NCBI RefSeq assembly: GCF_900215605.1
Contig: NZ_OBEL01000003.1
Span: 124,001-188,000 of the forward strand
Length of the DNA: 64,000 nucleotides
Source: Cohaesibacter gelatinilyticus
GTDB lineage: Bacteria; Pseudomonadota; Alphaproteobacteria; Rhizobiales; Cohaesibacteraceae
Direction: 5' to 3'
Part shown: piece after piece, positions 34,533 to 44,195 of the stretch
How positions within the stretch are numbered: position 1 is the stretch's first letter
Layout of the letters: each line of letters starts with the position of its first letter
Position numbers and translations under genes: made by a program
The notes under the pieces: generated by a model
What the model saw: only the letters and a program-made list of their open reading frames with translations
The model's database searches: none
What the model was told of the DNA's origin: nothing

Positions 34533-36245
34533 TCAGAAGAGACGAAACCGCTTCTCGGGGGTGTTGGGAACCTCTTTCTTCTTCGGCCCTGGGTCGTCAG
34601 GTGCGTGAGGCATGGCGAATTCAACTTCCTTCTGATCTTCATCGTCAGAAATATCCTTCTCTTCACTGCTCTCCTCAGCCTCACCAGAATCCTTACCATC
34701 ATCCTCGTCATCAGATGCATCAACAACAATTGGTTCTTTATCAGCATCCTCTGAGACAGGCTCGTCAGCCTCGACCTCAGGCTCAACTTCCTTGCCTTCT
34801 GGTGCCAGAACCTCAACCTTGTCATCCACAACTGTCGCTACAGCTTCGTCGTCTTTTGTTTCAGACACCTCACTAGGCGCCAAAAGAACAACCTCTTCCT
34901 CATCGGAGGTCGCCTCGGCATTGTCCGCATCAATCAATGGACGATCATAATTTGCCAATTCCTGAACTGGAACTTTCCACTCAAAGGCATCAAGCTTGCC
35001 TGTTACAGGTGAGGTCGGTTTCCAGCTCTCGCTCACCTGACCATCGGCAGTCCAGGCAGGATCACGATGAGCACTCACTGCGCGGGCAAGCCACTCACGA
35101 ACCCGACCAAAGTCACCTTCCTGACCCTCTTCCAACTGTGCCATCAACATGCAGATGCGGGGGGTCAGATGCTCTTCCGCCAATGGCTCAAGGATAGCAC
35201 GAGCATCAATCCATTCACGCGCTTCAAGGCTGGCTTTAGCCAGAGCAAGTTTGGATTCCAGATCATCTGGCATCAGACCGGTCAGGCTACGCACATATTT
35301 CAAGCGATCAAGTGCGGTGCCATCAGATTTGATATCAGCATAAGCAATCGCAAGATCCGGATGCGGAGCTTGCTTCCAGGCCGCTTCAACAATCTTGCCA
35401 GCTTTGCGCTGCTCACCAAGACTTTTGAGGACCTTGGAAGACAGAATTGCCGCGGCAGTCAGGCCTGGAGCCAGTTTGGTGGCTTCAAGCAGCAATGGGC
35501 GCATGTCCTGATCAGATCCACCAGACTGCTCCACTTCTTGCGCCTGAGCAGTCAAAATGACGGCACGCTTGCGACGGAACTCATCTTTGGTGATCTGTTT
35601 GGCAGATTGATTCTGCGACAAGGTGACCAAAGCAGCCGACCAATCGCCTGCGGCAGTTTGCATGTCAAACAACGCAGCCCCTGCCCAATTGGCAGACTTG
35701 CCACCCTCCATTGCAGAGCGCGCCATTTCCATGGCCTCTTCACCATCGCCACGGCGCTGCGCTTCAATGAATAGGCCACGACGACCAAGTGCACGGGTAT
35801 CATCATGATCCAGCATGGATTCAAAGCTTTGACGCGCTTTGGTCACATTGCCTGCCAATTGCGCGGTTTGGGCTTCCAGCATCAAGGTCATGGGTTCCTG
35901 ACCAATCAGCTTGCGCGCCTTTGCCGCCTGCTTTTGCGCCAATGCCAAGTCACCCACACCAACAGCAATCATACCGGTGGAGAGCGCTTTATAACCTTTG
36001 TCACGACGACGAGAAGAAAAGAACCCGCCAACCATCTTTGGTGATAGCCAAATGGTGCGAATGGTAATCCAGATCGCAATAGCAACCACCAACGAGGTAA
36101 AAAATGCCACAACGCCAGTCAGAAATGTCACTTCAACGCGATAATCCAGCCAATCGACGGTCACAACGCCAGGACGATCTGCAAGCCAAGCCCCACCAAA
36201 TGCAATGACCAGCAACAGCGCGATGAAAATCAGTGTCTTAATCAT
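34533..36245 (-). CDS. HemY N-terminal domain / TPR protein
   Basis: A 570-residue inner-membrane protein with two N-terminal helices (MIKTLIFIALLLVIAFGGAW and FLTGVVAFFTSLVVAIAIWI), then a TPR-like helical region (about 90-400) and a long acidic low-complexity tail (about 440-550) rich in Glu, Asp and Val. This is the proteobacterial HemY-like protein of heme clusters, not the oxidase of the same name. It probably acts as a scaffold. It lies 17 bp downstream of the Mic60-like gene and ends the hemC-hemD-Mic60-HemY unit. Confidence 0.88.
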   Translation of the reverse strand: MIKTLIFIALLLVIAFGGAWLADRPGVVTVDWLDYRVEVTFLTGVVAFFTSLVVAIAIWITIRTIWLSPKMVGGFFSSRRRDKGYKALSTGMIAVGVGDLALAQKQAAKARKLIGQEPMTLMLEAQTAQLAGNVTKARQSFESMLDHDDTRALGRRGLFIEAQRRGDGEEAMEMARSAMEGGKSANWAGAALFDMQTAAGDWSAALVTLSQNQSAKQITKDEFRRKRAVILTAQAQEVEQSGGSDQDMRPLLLEATKLAPGLTAAAILSSKVLKSLGEQRKAGKIVEAAWKQAPHPDLAIAYADIKSDGTALDRLKYVRSLTGLMPDDLESKLALAKASLEAREWIDARAILEPLAEEHLTPRICMLMAQLEEGQEGDFGRVREWLARAVSAHRDPAWTADGQVSESWKPTSPVTGKLDAFEWKVPVQELANYDRPLIDADNAEATSDEEEVVLLAPSEVSETKDDEAVATVVDDKVEVLAPEGKEVEPEVEADEPVSEDADKEPIVVDASDDEDDGKDSGEAEESSEEKDISDDEDQKEVEFAMPHAPDDPGPKKKEVPNTPEKRFRLF

Positions 36246-36262
36246 AACTCATAGTCCCCAAC

Positions 36263-37888
36263 TTACTGCGCTGCATCTTTGCTAAATTCGGCTCGGATCT
36301 GATCCATGGATCCATCAACTGCCAGACGGGCCTGAACCCCTTCATACCAGCTCTTGCCTGCTTCCTTGGCAGCATCTGGCAAGCTGTCCCATTCCGTGGA
36401 AATCTCACCAAGACGTCCTTCAGAGACGCGAACTTCGATACGGGCCAATTTATCAGTCAGGCTTTCACCCTCACGCTCGCCGATCGGGCGAATGCGCACC
36501 AGATTTTGAGCATTGAGCATAATCTTGTCGACGAGACTTGTTGCGCCAGCTTCTTCTGCTGCTTTCAACAATTTACCAGACAGGGTTCTGAACTCACCCG
36601 CCAATGCCTGAGCAGTCGGCGCGCCGGCTTCTGCGTAGCTTTGAAGTGTTTTCACCGCTTCATTGTCTGCTGCAACTTCAGCAAAAGTGCTGAGCGCCGC
36701 TGCAAAGCTCTGACCCGACGCCACTGCATTGTTCAAACCGGCAAGTGCGATGGTTCTGGCAGAAGACTGCATCTTCTCAGACAGATTGTTGTCTTCAAGT
36801 GAGGTCAGTCGCTCGCCAAGTGCCTTGGCTTCTTCACCCATGCTGTTTCGCATATTGGTGAGATCAGTCACGACATTGTCGATCCGACGATCAGCCGAAG
36901 CAAGAACGGTATCCTTGGCCTCTGTCAGACGGGTATCGACAGAACCTGCAAATTCACTTGCCTGTTTCTCAAGATCGGCCAGTTTGCCTTCAGCAGCAGC
37001 TATCTGATCAGACAAAGCAGCAAATCCATCGACACGAGAAGCCAGCGCAGTCAAATCTGTTGCCAAAGCACCAAGACGATCCTGCAATGGTGTCAGATCA
37101 ACCGCCGCAACATTGGTGTTCTCTGAGACACTCTGACCATTGCCCACTGTGTCACCAGATTTCTGATTATCAGCGACAACCGGAGCACCATTGCCAACGT
37201 CGGTACCAGGAGCTTCAGAAGTGGCGAGATTGGCAAATTGCGATGATAACTCAGCCAACTTACCTTCAGCTTCGCTCAGACGGCCTTCAAGACCGGAGAC
37301 ATCAACTTCAGGTGCGCTGCCTTGCTCCGATACTTTGCCCTGAAGCTCGGCCAAAGCAGATTTCAAAGCGTCCAACTGCTCGGTTTGAGCAGTTTGTTCA
37401 GCAGAAGCCGCATTATCCTGCGGTAGGGAAATAAGGCCTTGTTGCAAACCACCATAACCAAGGCCAAGCGCAACAACGCCACCGAGCAAACCAGCGATCA
37501 GGCCACCACCCATACCGCCTTTTTTGGCTTCAACCGGTGTGGGAGCCACTGCTGGAGAAACAGGAGTGCTTTCAACGGCCTCGGATGCGGGCTCTTGCTT
37601 GATTTCCTCTGGTGCATCATCGCTATCAGCAGCCACTTGTTCATCAGAGGCTACCAAACTTTCGTCTTCAGGCTTGGCTTCATCAACATCGGAAGATGCT
37701 TCAGCTTCAACACCCTCTTGAGACTTCTCGTCGCCTAGCTCGGACTTGGCTTCCTCTTCAGCCACCAGCTCGGAAATTTCCTCAGCTTCCAGATCAATCA
37801 CCGGGCCAGTTTCTGCTTCAGCCTTGATATTGTCGTCAGCCTTTGGCTCCGTACCTTTACCTTTGTCATCAGATTTACGAGCTGTCAT
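36263..37888 (-). CDS. Mitofilin/Mic60-like inner-membrane protein
   Basis: A 541-residue protein with an acidic cytosolic N terminus (about 1-125), one membrane helix (GGLIAGLLGGVVALGLGYGG) and a periplasmic coiled-coil region (about 160-390) ending in a mitofilin-type C-terminal domain. Alphaproteobacterial Mic60 of this gene position bends intracytoplasmic membranes and is the proposed ancestor of the mitochondrial MICOS subunit. ATG 37888 (MTARKSDD) has AGGAA 5 nt upstream, which the longer start at 37900 would contain inside its coding region. Located between hemD and the HemY-like gene. Confidence 0.85.
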   Translation of the reverse strand: MTARKSDDKGKGTEPKADDNIKAEAETGPVIDLEAEEISELVAEEEAKSELGDEKSQEGVEAEASSDVDEAKPEDESLVASDEQVAADSDDAPEEIKQEPASEAVESTPVSPAVAPTPVEAKKGGMGGGLIAGLLGGVVALGLGYGGLQQGLISLPQDNAASAEQTAQTEQLDALKSALAELQGKVSEQGSAPEVDVSGLEGRLSEAEGKLAELSSQFANLATSEAPGTDVGNGAPVVADNQKSGDTVGNGQSVSENTNVAAVDLTPLQDRLGALATDLTALASRVDGFAALSDQIAAAEGKLADLEKQASEFAGSVDTRLTEAKDTVLASADRRIDNVVTDLTNMRNSMGEEAKALGERLTSLEDNNLSEKMQSSARTIALAGLNNAVASGQSFAAALSTFAEVAADNEAVKTLQSYAEAGAPTAQALAGEFRTLSGKLLKAAEEAGATSLVDKIMLNAQNLVRIRPIGEREGESLTDKLARIEVRVSEGRLGEISTEWDSLPDAAKEAGKSWYEGVQARLAVDGSMDQIRAEFSKDAAQ

Positions 37889-38014
37889 GTCGTTCCTCAA
37901 TTCCCACCAGCATGGGCAGGGTTCTCTCTCGCATCTCGCGAATTTCTCGCATAACGAGCAGATCCCGCCACCATAACCTAGTCAAAGCTTACCTCTTCAC
38001 CGCTTCTAGCGATA

Positions 38015-38737
38015 TTATCTTAAATAGTTATGGTCATTTTGCGCACAAACAAGCAGTGATGCTTCATTTGGCATTTCAGCCACAACCAAAGGATAACCTC
38101 TAGCCTCCAAAGGCGCGGCAACAGCCCTTGATAAGCAATAATAGCGAAGATTTGCCGCATATTGCGTCAAATTATCCCGATCTATCAGATCCAAAAAAAT
38201 CTGGGTACTTCTTGCAGAATAGAGCAACACGCCATCAATGAACCCTTCCTGAACAGCCTCGCGAATCACTGAAGAAAAGTGCGCAACCGGACGAGTTTCA
38301 TAAATGGACTGCAAATGACAGGAAAAGCCACGATCAGCCAGATCCTGATCCAGCTGTCCAGTACGGTGAACACCACTTAAATAAAGAAATGGTCCAGCCT
38401 TGGGATCAGAAGCATCAGAGATGACATCAGCAAGTCCGGTAATCTGACCCTGAATATGGATCAGATTTTCAAAGCCGAGAGAACGTGCAAGTTCTGCTGT
38501 CTTGCGACCAACGCAAAAAAGAGCCAACCCCTTCAAAGGGGCCAGCTCTTCATCACTTAACATACGAAGTCCATTGCGAGAGGTCACGATCAATCCTTGC
38601 CAGCGCTCATTTGGAACGGTGCCGCAAACCCGCTCTACCTCCATGACGGGGGCAGAAAGTCCGCTCATTCCCTTCGCTTCCAACGCTTTCAGGGTTTGGT
38701 CCTGATCCTCTATTGGTCGGGTGACCAACAAACGCAT
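38015..38737 (-). CDS. hemD: Uroporphyrinogen-III synthase
   Basis: A 240-residue cytosolic enzyme that closes hydroxymethylbilane with inversion of ring D, giving uroporphyrinogen III. The family is poorly conserved, but the N-terminal TRPIEDQDQTLKALEAKGM, the VTSRNGLRML block, LFCVGRKTAELA and the later FIDGVLLYSARSTQIF are recognisable, and the position right after hemC is decisive. ATG 38737 fits, 46 bp after the hemC stop. First member of the downstream trio with Mic60 and HemY. Confidence 0.88.
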   Translation of the reverse strand: MRLLVTRPIEDQDQTLKALEAKGMSGLSAPVMEVERVCGTVPNERWQGLIVTSRNGLRMLSDEELAPLKGLALFCVGRKTAELARSLGFENLIHIQGQITGLADVISDASDPKAGPFLYLSGVHRTGQLDQDLADRGFSCHLQSIYETRPVAHFSSVIREAVQEGFIDGVLLYSARSTQIFLDLIDRDNLTQYAANLRYYCLSRAVAAPLEARGYPLVVAEMPNEASLLVCAQNDHNYLR

Positions 38738-38783
38738 GACGTCTCCTTGTCTTTTCGATGCAAATCCAACCAGTTAGATAGGA

Positions 38784-39719
38784 TCAAACGGACAGGATGG
38801 CATCAAAAAAGGCTTGTCCAGCCTTGGTGCGGATCTCATTGGCAGCTGCAAGACCAATCTCGGCAGCATCAGATACGGATCCGCTCTTTTCGATCGTGTG
38901 ATATTCAGTGCCATCTGGCAACAGAACCAAACCGGTAAAGCTCAACTGATCGCCGTCCAGTTTCGCCAGACCAGCAATTGGAGTACGGCAAGATCCGTCC
39001 AATGCACCAAGGAACGCACGCTCACACAGAAGAGCACTTTCGGTCTCGGCATGATGAATTGCAGCAAGCATGGAGCGCGTTTCCTCATCGCCAACGCGAC
39101 TTTCTATACAAATTGCACCCTGACCGACAGCCGGAAGGAAATCTTCCACTTCAATGGCAGAGGTAATCACTTGCGCTTCGCCCAAACGACGCAGGCCAGC
39201 GCAAGCCAAAAGCGTGGCATCGGCAACGCCTTTTTCCAGTTTTTCAAGACGGGTCTGAACATTGCCGCGATAGGTGATCACTTCCAGATCTGGACGCAGC
39301 TTTTTCACCATGGCCTGACGCCTTAGGGAAGATGTTCCAACAACGGCACCTTCCGGCATTTCTGCCAAGGTTTTATATTTATTCGAAATGAAAGCATCGC
39401 GCACATCTTCGCGGGGAAGGAAGGTCGAGATTTCCAGACCATCTGGCAGAACCGTCGGCATATCCTTGGAAGAATGAACCGCCAGATCAATCCGGCCATC
39501 CAGCAGTGCTTCTTCGATTTCTTTGGTGAACAGACCTTTGCCACCTACCTCGGAGAGAGGACGATCCAAAATCATATCGCCGGTGGTCTTGATCACCACA
39601 ATCTCGAACTGATCTTCGCTCATGCCATGAGCATCCATCAGTCGCTGACGTGTTTCATAAGCCTGCGCCAAAGCCAGTTTACTGCCGCGTGTACCGATTT
39701 TTACGAATTTTGAGGGCAT
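38784..39719 (-). CDS. hemC: Porphobilinogen deaminase (hydroxymethylbilane synthase)
   Basis: A 311-residue cytosolic enzyme that polymerises four porphobilinogens. It has the N-terminal [19 protein letters not shown] block, the catalytic Asp region [14 protein letters not shown]-rich [16 protein letters not shown], and the dipyrromethane cofactor attachment Cys in [13 protein letters not shown]. Length is standard. ATG 39719 ([12 protein letters not shown]). First gene of the minus-strand heme/inner-membrane cluster; divergent from tsaD, an arrangement seen in many Alphaproteobacteria. Confidence 0.96.
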   Translation of the reverse strand: MPSKFVKIGTRGSKLALAQAYETRQRLMDAHGMSEDQFEIVVIKTTGDMILDRPLSEVGGKGLFTKEIEEALLDGRIDLAVHSSKDMPTVLPDGLEISTFLPREDVRDAFISNKYKTLAEMPEGAVVGTSSLRRQAMVKKLRPDLEVITYRGNVQTRLEKLEKGVADATLLACAGLRRLGEAQVITSAIEVEDFLPAVGQGAICIESRVGDEETRSMLAAIHHAETESALLCERAFLGALDGSCRTPIAGLAKLDGDQLSFTGLVLLPDGTEYHTIEKSGSVSDAAEIGLAAANEIRTKAGQAFFDAILSV

Positions 39720-40262
39720 AAAGCATGGTCCCTGAATTTATGGTCAGCCCGGGTCTGCAATGGCAAAAACAGGGCGATCTGTGTAAAAGTCCGTAATCGT
39801 TATACAGCGAATTGGACCCGGCTCTTTGAAATTGATCAATTGCCGGCGACATGTGGCAATAAAATACTGCCAATTATCCCACAATTGCTCTAAAAGCATC
39901 ACTTAACGGTCCGTACGCACAAACCACAAGTGAAAACTTTGTCAGATGGCACCATATCGAGACCGATAAATAAATAATACCAACGGAGGGAAACAATGAC
40001 ACATAGGATGCTTATCAATGGCTTGCTGACAAGGCAGCTTTCGACGGACAATGCCGGGGCATTTTCCTAGAAAGATAACGATGTTCAGCAAATCATTGAT
40101 AAGCACCAAAGGCCGATTTTCCAAGCTTTGTGGACAGCGTCCCTGCTGCCTTATGGTCAACCAGACCATGGCGGCATCAGCTCCTCACCACAAAAATCGG
40201 AAAGCCCGGTCATATGAGTTATTCTTTCCCTACGTTGGTATCAGGAGCTGGGACGCCGCCCC
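39720..40262. other. Divergent promoter region hemC / tsaD
   Basis: A 543-bp gap between two divergent housekeeping genes. Short frames on both strands (for example 39942-40169 and 40051-40266) show no family resemblance. Promoters for both genes are expected here. I see no convincing RNA or repeat. Confidence 0.6.
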
Positions 40263-41342
40263 ATGATCATACTTGGCATTGAAACAAGCTGTGATGAAAC
40301 AGCGGCTGCTGTCGTCAAACGCACTCAGGATGGACAAGGGGAAATCCTCTCCAATGTGGTGCTGAGCCAGATTGAAGATCACGCCATCTTCGGTGGTGTT
40401 GTCCCAGAGATCGCTGCGCGTGCTCACGTCGACGCATTGGATGGCATCATCAAGCAAGCCATGGATGAAGCAGATCTGACTTTTACTGATCTTGATGGCG
40501 TTGCGGCTACGTCCGGCCCTGGACTGATCGGCGGCGTATTGATTGGTTTGATGAGTGCCAAAGCCATTGCTGCCGCACACAAACTGCCGCTCCTTGCCAT
40601 CAATCATCTCGAAGGCCATGCCCTCACCGCACGGCTAACCAATCATGCCCCATTTCCTCATCTCTTGCTGTTGGTATCCGGTGGCCATAGCCAGATTCTA
40701 CTGGTCAAGGGCGTGGGAGACTATGAGCGCTGGGGCACCACAATTGATGATGCCCTTGGCGAGGCATTTGATAAAACTGCAAAGCTTTTGGGCCTTCCCT
40801 ATCCCGGCGGACCGCAGGTGGAATTGGCTGCCAAGAAAGGCGATGCCAAACGCTTTGCTTTACCCCGCTCCATGAAGGGTCGGGAGGGATACGATTTTTC
40901 CTTTTCGGGTCTGAAAAGTGCTGTGCGCCGCGAAGCTGAAAAAACTGCTCCTCTGAGTGATCAGGATGTGGCAGATCTTTGCGCATCTTTCCAGGCGGCC
41001 ATTTGCGATATTCTTGATGATCGCATCTCCAAGGCGTTGACAACCTTCAAGGAACGCTTCCCGGACATTGAAACACCGCAATTGGTGGTCGCTGGGGGCG
41101 TTGCTGCCAACAAAGCTATTAGAGCCACATTGGATGGCGTGCTTGCCAAGCGTGATGCACAAATGATCGCTCCACCGATCAATCTTTGTACCGATAATGG
41201 TGCCATGATCGCCTGGGCGGGTGCCGAACGCCTTGCCCTTGGCATGAGCGATCCGCTGGATAGCCCTGCCCAGCCGCGCTGGCCATTGGATCCCAATGCA
41301 GGACATAAGATCGGCTCTGGCCGAAAAGGAGCCAAAGCATGA
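40263..41342 (+). CDS. tsaD: tRNA N6-adenosine threonylcarbamoyltransferase
   Basis: A 359-residue enzyme (Kae1/Gcp family) that, with TsaB and TsaE, transfers threonylcarbamoyl to A37 of ANN-decoding tRNAs in the cytosol. It has [13 protein letters not shown], the metal-binding HLEGH (residues 115-119), [13 protein letters not shown], and the C-terminal [17 protein letters not shown] and [16 protein letters not shown] blocks. ATG 40263 gives the family start [11 protein letters not shown]. It overlaps gpsA by four bases (ATGA), so the two are translationally coupled. Confidence 0.96.
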   Translation: MIILGIETSCDETAAAVVKRTQDGQGEILSNVVLSQIEDHAIFGGVVPEIAARAHVDALDGIIKQAMDEADLTFTDLDGVAATSGPGLIGGVLIGLMSAKAIAAAHKLPLLAINHLEGHALTARLTNHAPFPHLLLLVSGGHSQILLVKGVGDYERWGTTIDDALGEAFDKTAKLLGLPYPGGPQVELAAKKGDAKRFALPRSMKGREGYDFSFSGLKSAVRREAEKTAPLSDQDVADLCASFQAAICDILDDRISKALTTFKERFPDIETPQLVVAGGVAANKAIRATLDGVLAKRDAQMIAPPINLCTDNGAMIAWAGAERLALGMSDPLDSPAQPRWPLDPNAGHKIGSGRKGAKA

Positions 41343-42343
41343 CAACTCCCTTTCAACGCATCTCCGTTCTGGGTGCCGGAGCCTGGGGAACCGCTTTGGC
41401 CCTCAACGCAGCGCGTGCCGGACGTGATGTCATTCTTTGGGGCCGCGATCACGAAGCCTTGGGCAAAATTGCCAGCGAGCGGCAATTGCCCAAATATCTA
41501 CCCGATATCACCTTCGATCAACCACTGGAAGTCACGACCGACCTTACAGAAGCAGCCGATGTTGATTGCATTCTGATGGTCACCCCAGCGCAGACAACAG
41601 CCAAAATCGCCGAAGACATCAGCTTCTTTGTGCGCAAGGGCACACCGGTTATTCTCGCCGCCAAAGGCTTGGAAAAGAATACCCAGCGCATGATGAGTGA
41701 GGTGCTGAAAGACTATCTTCCTCAATCCCGCGCCGCCATCCTCTCCGGTCCATCCTTTGCTGCTGATGTGGCGCGTGGCCTACCCACTGCGGTAACAATC
41801 GCAGCGGAGACAGATCTGTTGGCCGAGCAACTCTGCGCCAGCCTGTCCAATGGTGCTTTTCGTCCCTATGCAAGCTCAGATCTGATCGGTGTGCAAATGG
41901 GTGGTGCTTTGAAGAATGTTCTCGCCATCGCTTGCGGCATCGTTCAGGGCAAGCAACTTGGCGCAAGTGCCCATGCCGCACTGATGACCCGAGGTTTTGC
42001 AGAAATACAGCGTCTTGCCGGCAAACTCGGCGCCCGTCCAGAAACCCTGATGGGACTTTCCGGTTTCGGCGACGTGACACTATCTTGCTCCTCTGCCCAG
42101 AGCCGTAACTTCTCGTTTGGTTTTGCCCTTGGCGAAGGAAAAAGTCTGGCAGATCTGTTTGGCCCCAATGCCAAACTCTCAGAAGGTGCTTACACTGCCG
42201 GTGTTGCCGTGGAACTGGCCAGCCAGCACGGCATTGAAATGCCGATCGCGCAGGCTGTTGCCAATGTTCTGGACCAATCCATCACCATTGATGAAGCGGT
42301 CGCGGGCCTCATGAGCCGCCCCTTGCGGCGAGAGACCGACTAG
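41339..42343 (+). CDS. gpsA: Glycerol-3-phosphate dehydrogenase [NAD(P)+]
   Basis: A 334-residue cytosolic enzyme that makes sn-glycerol 3-phosphate for phospholipids from dihydroxyacetone phosphate. The Rossmann motif is [16 protein letters not shown]; the catalytic Lys region is [18 protein letters not shown], with [13 protein letters not shown] and [14 protein letters not shown] following. ATG 41339 overlaps the tsaD stop. The tsaD-gpsA-YciI-EVE order is a common alphaproteobacterial operon, here continuing to 43848. Confidence 0.96.
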   Translation: MTTPFQRISVLGAGAWGTALALNAARAGRDVILWGRDHEALGKIASERQLPKYLPDITFDQPLEVTTDLTEAADVDCILMVTPAQTTAKIAEDISFFVRKGTPVILAAKGLEKNTQRMMSEVLKDYLPQSRAAILSGPSFAADVARGLPTAVTIAAETDLLAEQLCASLSNGAFRPYASSDLIGVQMGGALKNVLAIACGIVQGKQLGASAHAALMTRGFAEIQRLAGKLGARPETLMGLSGFGDVTLSCSSAQSRNFSFGFALGEGKSLADLFGPNAKLSEGAYTAGVAVELASQHGIEMPIAQAVANVLDQSITIDEAVAGLMSRPLRRETD

Positions 42344-42361
42344 AGCATATTCCCGAAAAGT
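42343..42361. repeat. Rhizobiales-type repeat remnant
   Basis: GAGCATATTCCCGAAAAGT resembles one arm of the dispersed palindromes (GAGCAT...CCCGAAAAGT) frequent in Rhizobiales. It lies just after gpsA, and only one arm is clear, so it is called a remnant. Confidence 0.4.
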
Positions 42362-42419
42362 ATGCGCGGTTTCTAGATCATTCAAACCAATCACAATCAC
42401 GCTTCGACAAGGAAAAAAC

Positions 42420-42704
42420 ATGCATTTCGTCGTAACTTGCCTCGATAAAGAAGGCGCTTTGGAAGTTCGTACATCCAATCGTGATGCCCATCTGGCTTTT
42501 CTGGCCGAGAATAATGCGTCCATTCCTGTCGCGGGTCCACTGCTGAATGATGATGGTGGCATGATCGGCTCTTGCCTGATTTGCGAAGCAGAAAGCCGCG
42601 AGGCGATCGAAGCAGTGCTAGCCAATGATCCATATGCCAAAGCTGGTCTGTTTCAGTCCGTTGATATCAAACCTTGGAAATGGGTTGTCGGCGCTCCCAA
42701 ATAA
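42420..42704 (+). CDS. YciI family protein
   Basis: A 94-residue small cytosolic protein of the YciI (YCII) family, a ferredoxin-like alpha/beta fold. Typical blocks are MHFVVTCLDKEGALEVR, the conserved R-x2-H pattern in NRDAHLAFL and SCLICEAESREAIEAVLANDPYAKAGLF. The conserved His and the DP Y A motif could form an active site, but no general function is known. Start ATG 42420. It follows gpsA in the same direction. Confidence 0.93.
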   Translation: MHFVVTCLDKEGALEVRTSNRDAHLAFLAENNASIPVAGPLLNDDGGMIGSCLICEAESREAIEAVLANDPYAKAGLFQSVDIKPWKWVVGAPK

Positions 42705-42741
42705 TGGGATCCATTTATTAAGGCATTGAGGAGGGATATTC

Positions 42742-43161
42742 ATGGCTTATTGGCTTTTCAAATCCGAACCCAACACCTGGGGCTGGGATCAGCAGCTCGC
42801 CAAAGGCGAAGAAGGTGAGCAATGGGACGGCGTGCGCAATTATCAGGCGCGCAACAACATGCAAAAGATGAAGCTCGGCGATAGAGGCTTCTTCTATCAT
42901 TCCATCAATGAAAAGAGCATTGTTGGAGTGGTGGAAGTCTGTGCTGAAGCGCATCCAGACACTACGGACGATACCGGAAAATGGCATTGCGTCGACATCA
43001 AGGCCATTAAGTCCGTAGTCAATCCAGTGACATTGGACGACTGCAAGGCCCACCCGGATCTCGCCAATATGATTCTGGTCAACAATTCCCGTCTGTCGGT
43101 ACAACCGGTCAGTGAGGAAGAGTGGGCAATTGTCTGCCAAATGGCGGGTATCGAAGCCTAG
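42742..43161 (+). CDS. EVE domain protein
   Basis: A 139-residue EVE (PUA-like) domain protein of the Thy28 kind. Family blocks WLFKSEPNTWGWDQQ, WDGVRNYQARNNMQKMKLGD and FFYHSINEKSIVGVVEV are present; EVE domains bind modified bases in RNA or DNA. Ribosome site GAGGAGG precedes ATG 42742. It is in the tsaD-gpsA-YciI-EVE-methyltransferase unit, where a tRNA-related role seems plausible but is inference. Confidence 0.93.
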   Translation: MAYWLFKSEPNTWGWDQQLAKGEEGEQWDGVRNYQARNNMQKMKLGDRGFFYHSINEKSIVGVVEVCAEAHPDTTDDTGKWHCVDIKAIKSVVNPVTLDDCKAHPDLANMILVNNSRLSVQPVSEEEWAIVCQMAGIEA

Positions 43162-43173
43162 AGCGCGACTGGA

Positions 43174-43848
43174 ATGGGCAAGATTGAAAACAAACGGCAA
43201 TTCATTTTGGATCATGCCGCCCTTTTGCCCGTTCCCTTGACACCGGAAATCGAGCTTTATCTGGCCGATGATCAGACGCCTCTTTGGCGACTGGGTGAGG
43301 AAGACCTTCTCGAGCTTGGGCTCCCTTCCCCGTTCTGGGCTTTTGCCTGGGCTGGCGGCCAAGCTTTGGCTCGCTATTGCCTTGATAATCCGGATCTTAC
43401 CAACGGCAAAAGTGTTATCGACTTTGCCTCAGGATCCGGCCTTGTTGCCATTGCCGCAGCCAAAGCAGGGGCAAACCGGGTCCTTGCCACCGATATCGAT
43501 CCCTTCTCCGTTGAAGCCATTCAAATCAATGCAGAGCATAACAATGTCACGCTTCAAGCCAGCATTGATGACCTGCTCACCTCTGATGCCATTGATCATT
43601 TACGCAAAAACCCACCTGACATCTTTCTGGCTGGCGATGTCTTTTATGACGCTGAAATGACCAAAGCGGTGCTAGCCTTACTGGAACCATTGGCGCAACG
43701 GGGAACCGAGATTCTGGTTGGCGATCCCAATCGCTCCTGTCTTCCCCAAGACCGACTTGAATTGATTGAGACCTATCAGGTGCCTGTGACCAGAGAACTG
43801 GAAGATTATGAGATCCGCTCCACCAAGGTCTGGCGCTTCAGGGTCTGA
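43174..43848 (+). CDS. Class I SAM-dependent methyltransferase, ETFB-KMT-like
   Basis: A 224-residue Rossmann methyltransferase. SAM motif I is VIDFASGSGLVAIAAAKAGA, followed by ATDIDPFSVEAIQIN, and the post-I motif DIFLAGDVFYD. The N-terminal PSPFWAFAWAGGQALARY and the ending VGDPNRSCLPQDRLELI match bacterial relatives of METTL20, which methylates lysines of electron-transfer flavoprotein beta. The likely substrate is thus ETFB, inferred by family. ATG 43174 lies 12 bp after the EVE gene. Confidence 0.85.
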   Translation: MGKIENKRQFILDHAALLPVPLTPEIELYLADDQTPLWRLGEEDLLELGLPSPFWAFAWAGGQALARYCLDNPDLTNGKSVIDFASGSGLVAIAAAKAGANRVLATDIDPFSVEAIQINAEHNNVTLQASIDDLLTSDAIDHLRKNPPDIFLAGDVFYDAEMTKAVLALLEPLAQRGTEILVGDPNRSCLPQDRLELIETYQVPVTRELEDYEIRSTKVWRFRV

Positions 43849-43891
43849 TTGTCCGACAACTCAAACCTTGCACGACTATCCATTCATCCCA

Positions 43892-44122
43892 TCAGGCGGG
43901 TTTGGTAATCCATCTGTTCATATAACGCTGAATGATCGGTACAATAACAAAGACCATCATGACAATAATGATCGGTACAAGAACAAGAGAACGCTGCCAT
44001 AGAGCCCAATCTGGCGTCATGACAACAAGCCCATAGAGCAGGATGGTCACCATTGGATAGACAAAACAGAAAATCAGGAGCGCAAATCGTATGCGGGATG
44101 GTTTACGAACTGTATCAGACAT
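43892..44122 (-). CDS. Small two-helix membrane protein
   Basis: A 76-residue protein with two hydrophobic helices, FALLIFCFVYPMVTILLYGL and WQRSLVLVPIIIVMMVFVIV, joined by a short loop. It matches no family I can name with confidence. The long frame is spurious upstream: ATG 44122 (MSDTVRKPS) has AAGGAAG about 6 nt upstream. It is divergent from a TetR regulator, with a 16-bp palindrome between, so it is the likely regulated target. Confidence 0.78.
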   Translation of the reverse strand: MSDTVRKPSRIRFALLIFCFVYPMVTILLYGLVVMTPDWALWQRSLVLVPIIIVMMVFVIVPIIQRYMNRWITKPA

Positions 44123-44170
44123 GCAATCTTCCTTTCGAGACGCAGTGTTTCGATAACGGAGATATATATG

Positions 44171-44186
44171 AACGGAACGTTCCGTT
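44171..44186. promoter_or_regulatory. Perfect 16-bp palindrome, probable TetR operator
   Basis: AACGGAACGTTCCGTT is a perfect palindrome between the divergent TetR gene and the small membrane protein gene, next to a TATATATG box. TetR-family proteins usually bind such sites to repress their own gene and its neighbour. Confidence 0.75.
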
Positions 44187-44195
44187 TTGTCAAGA

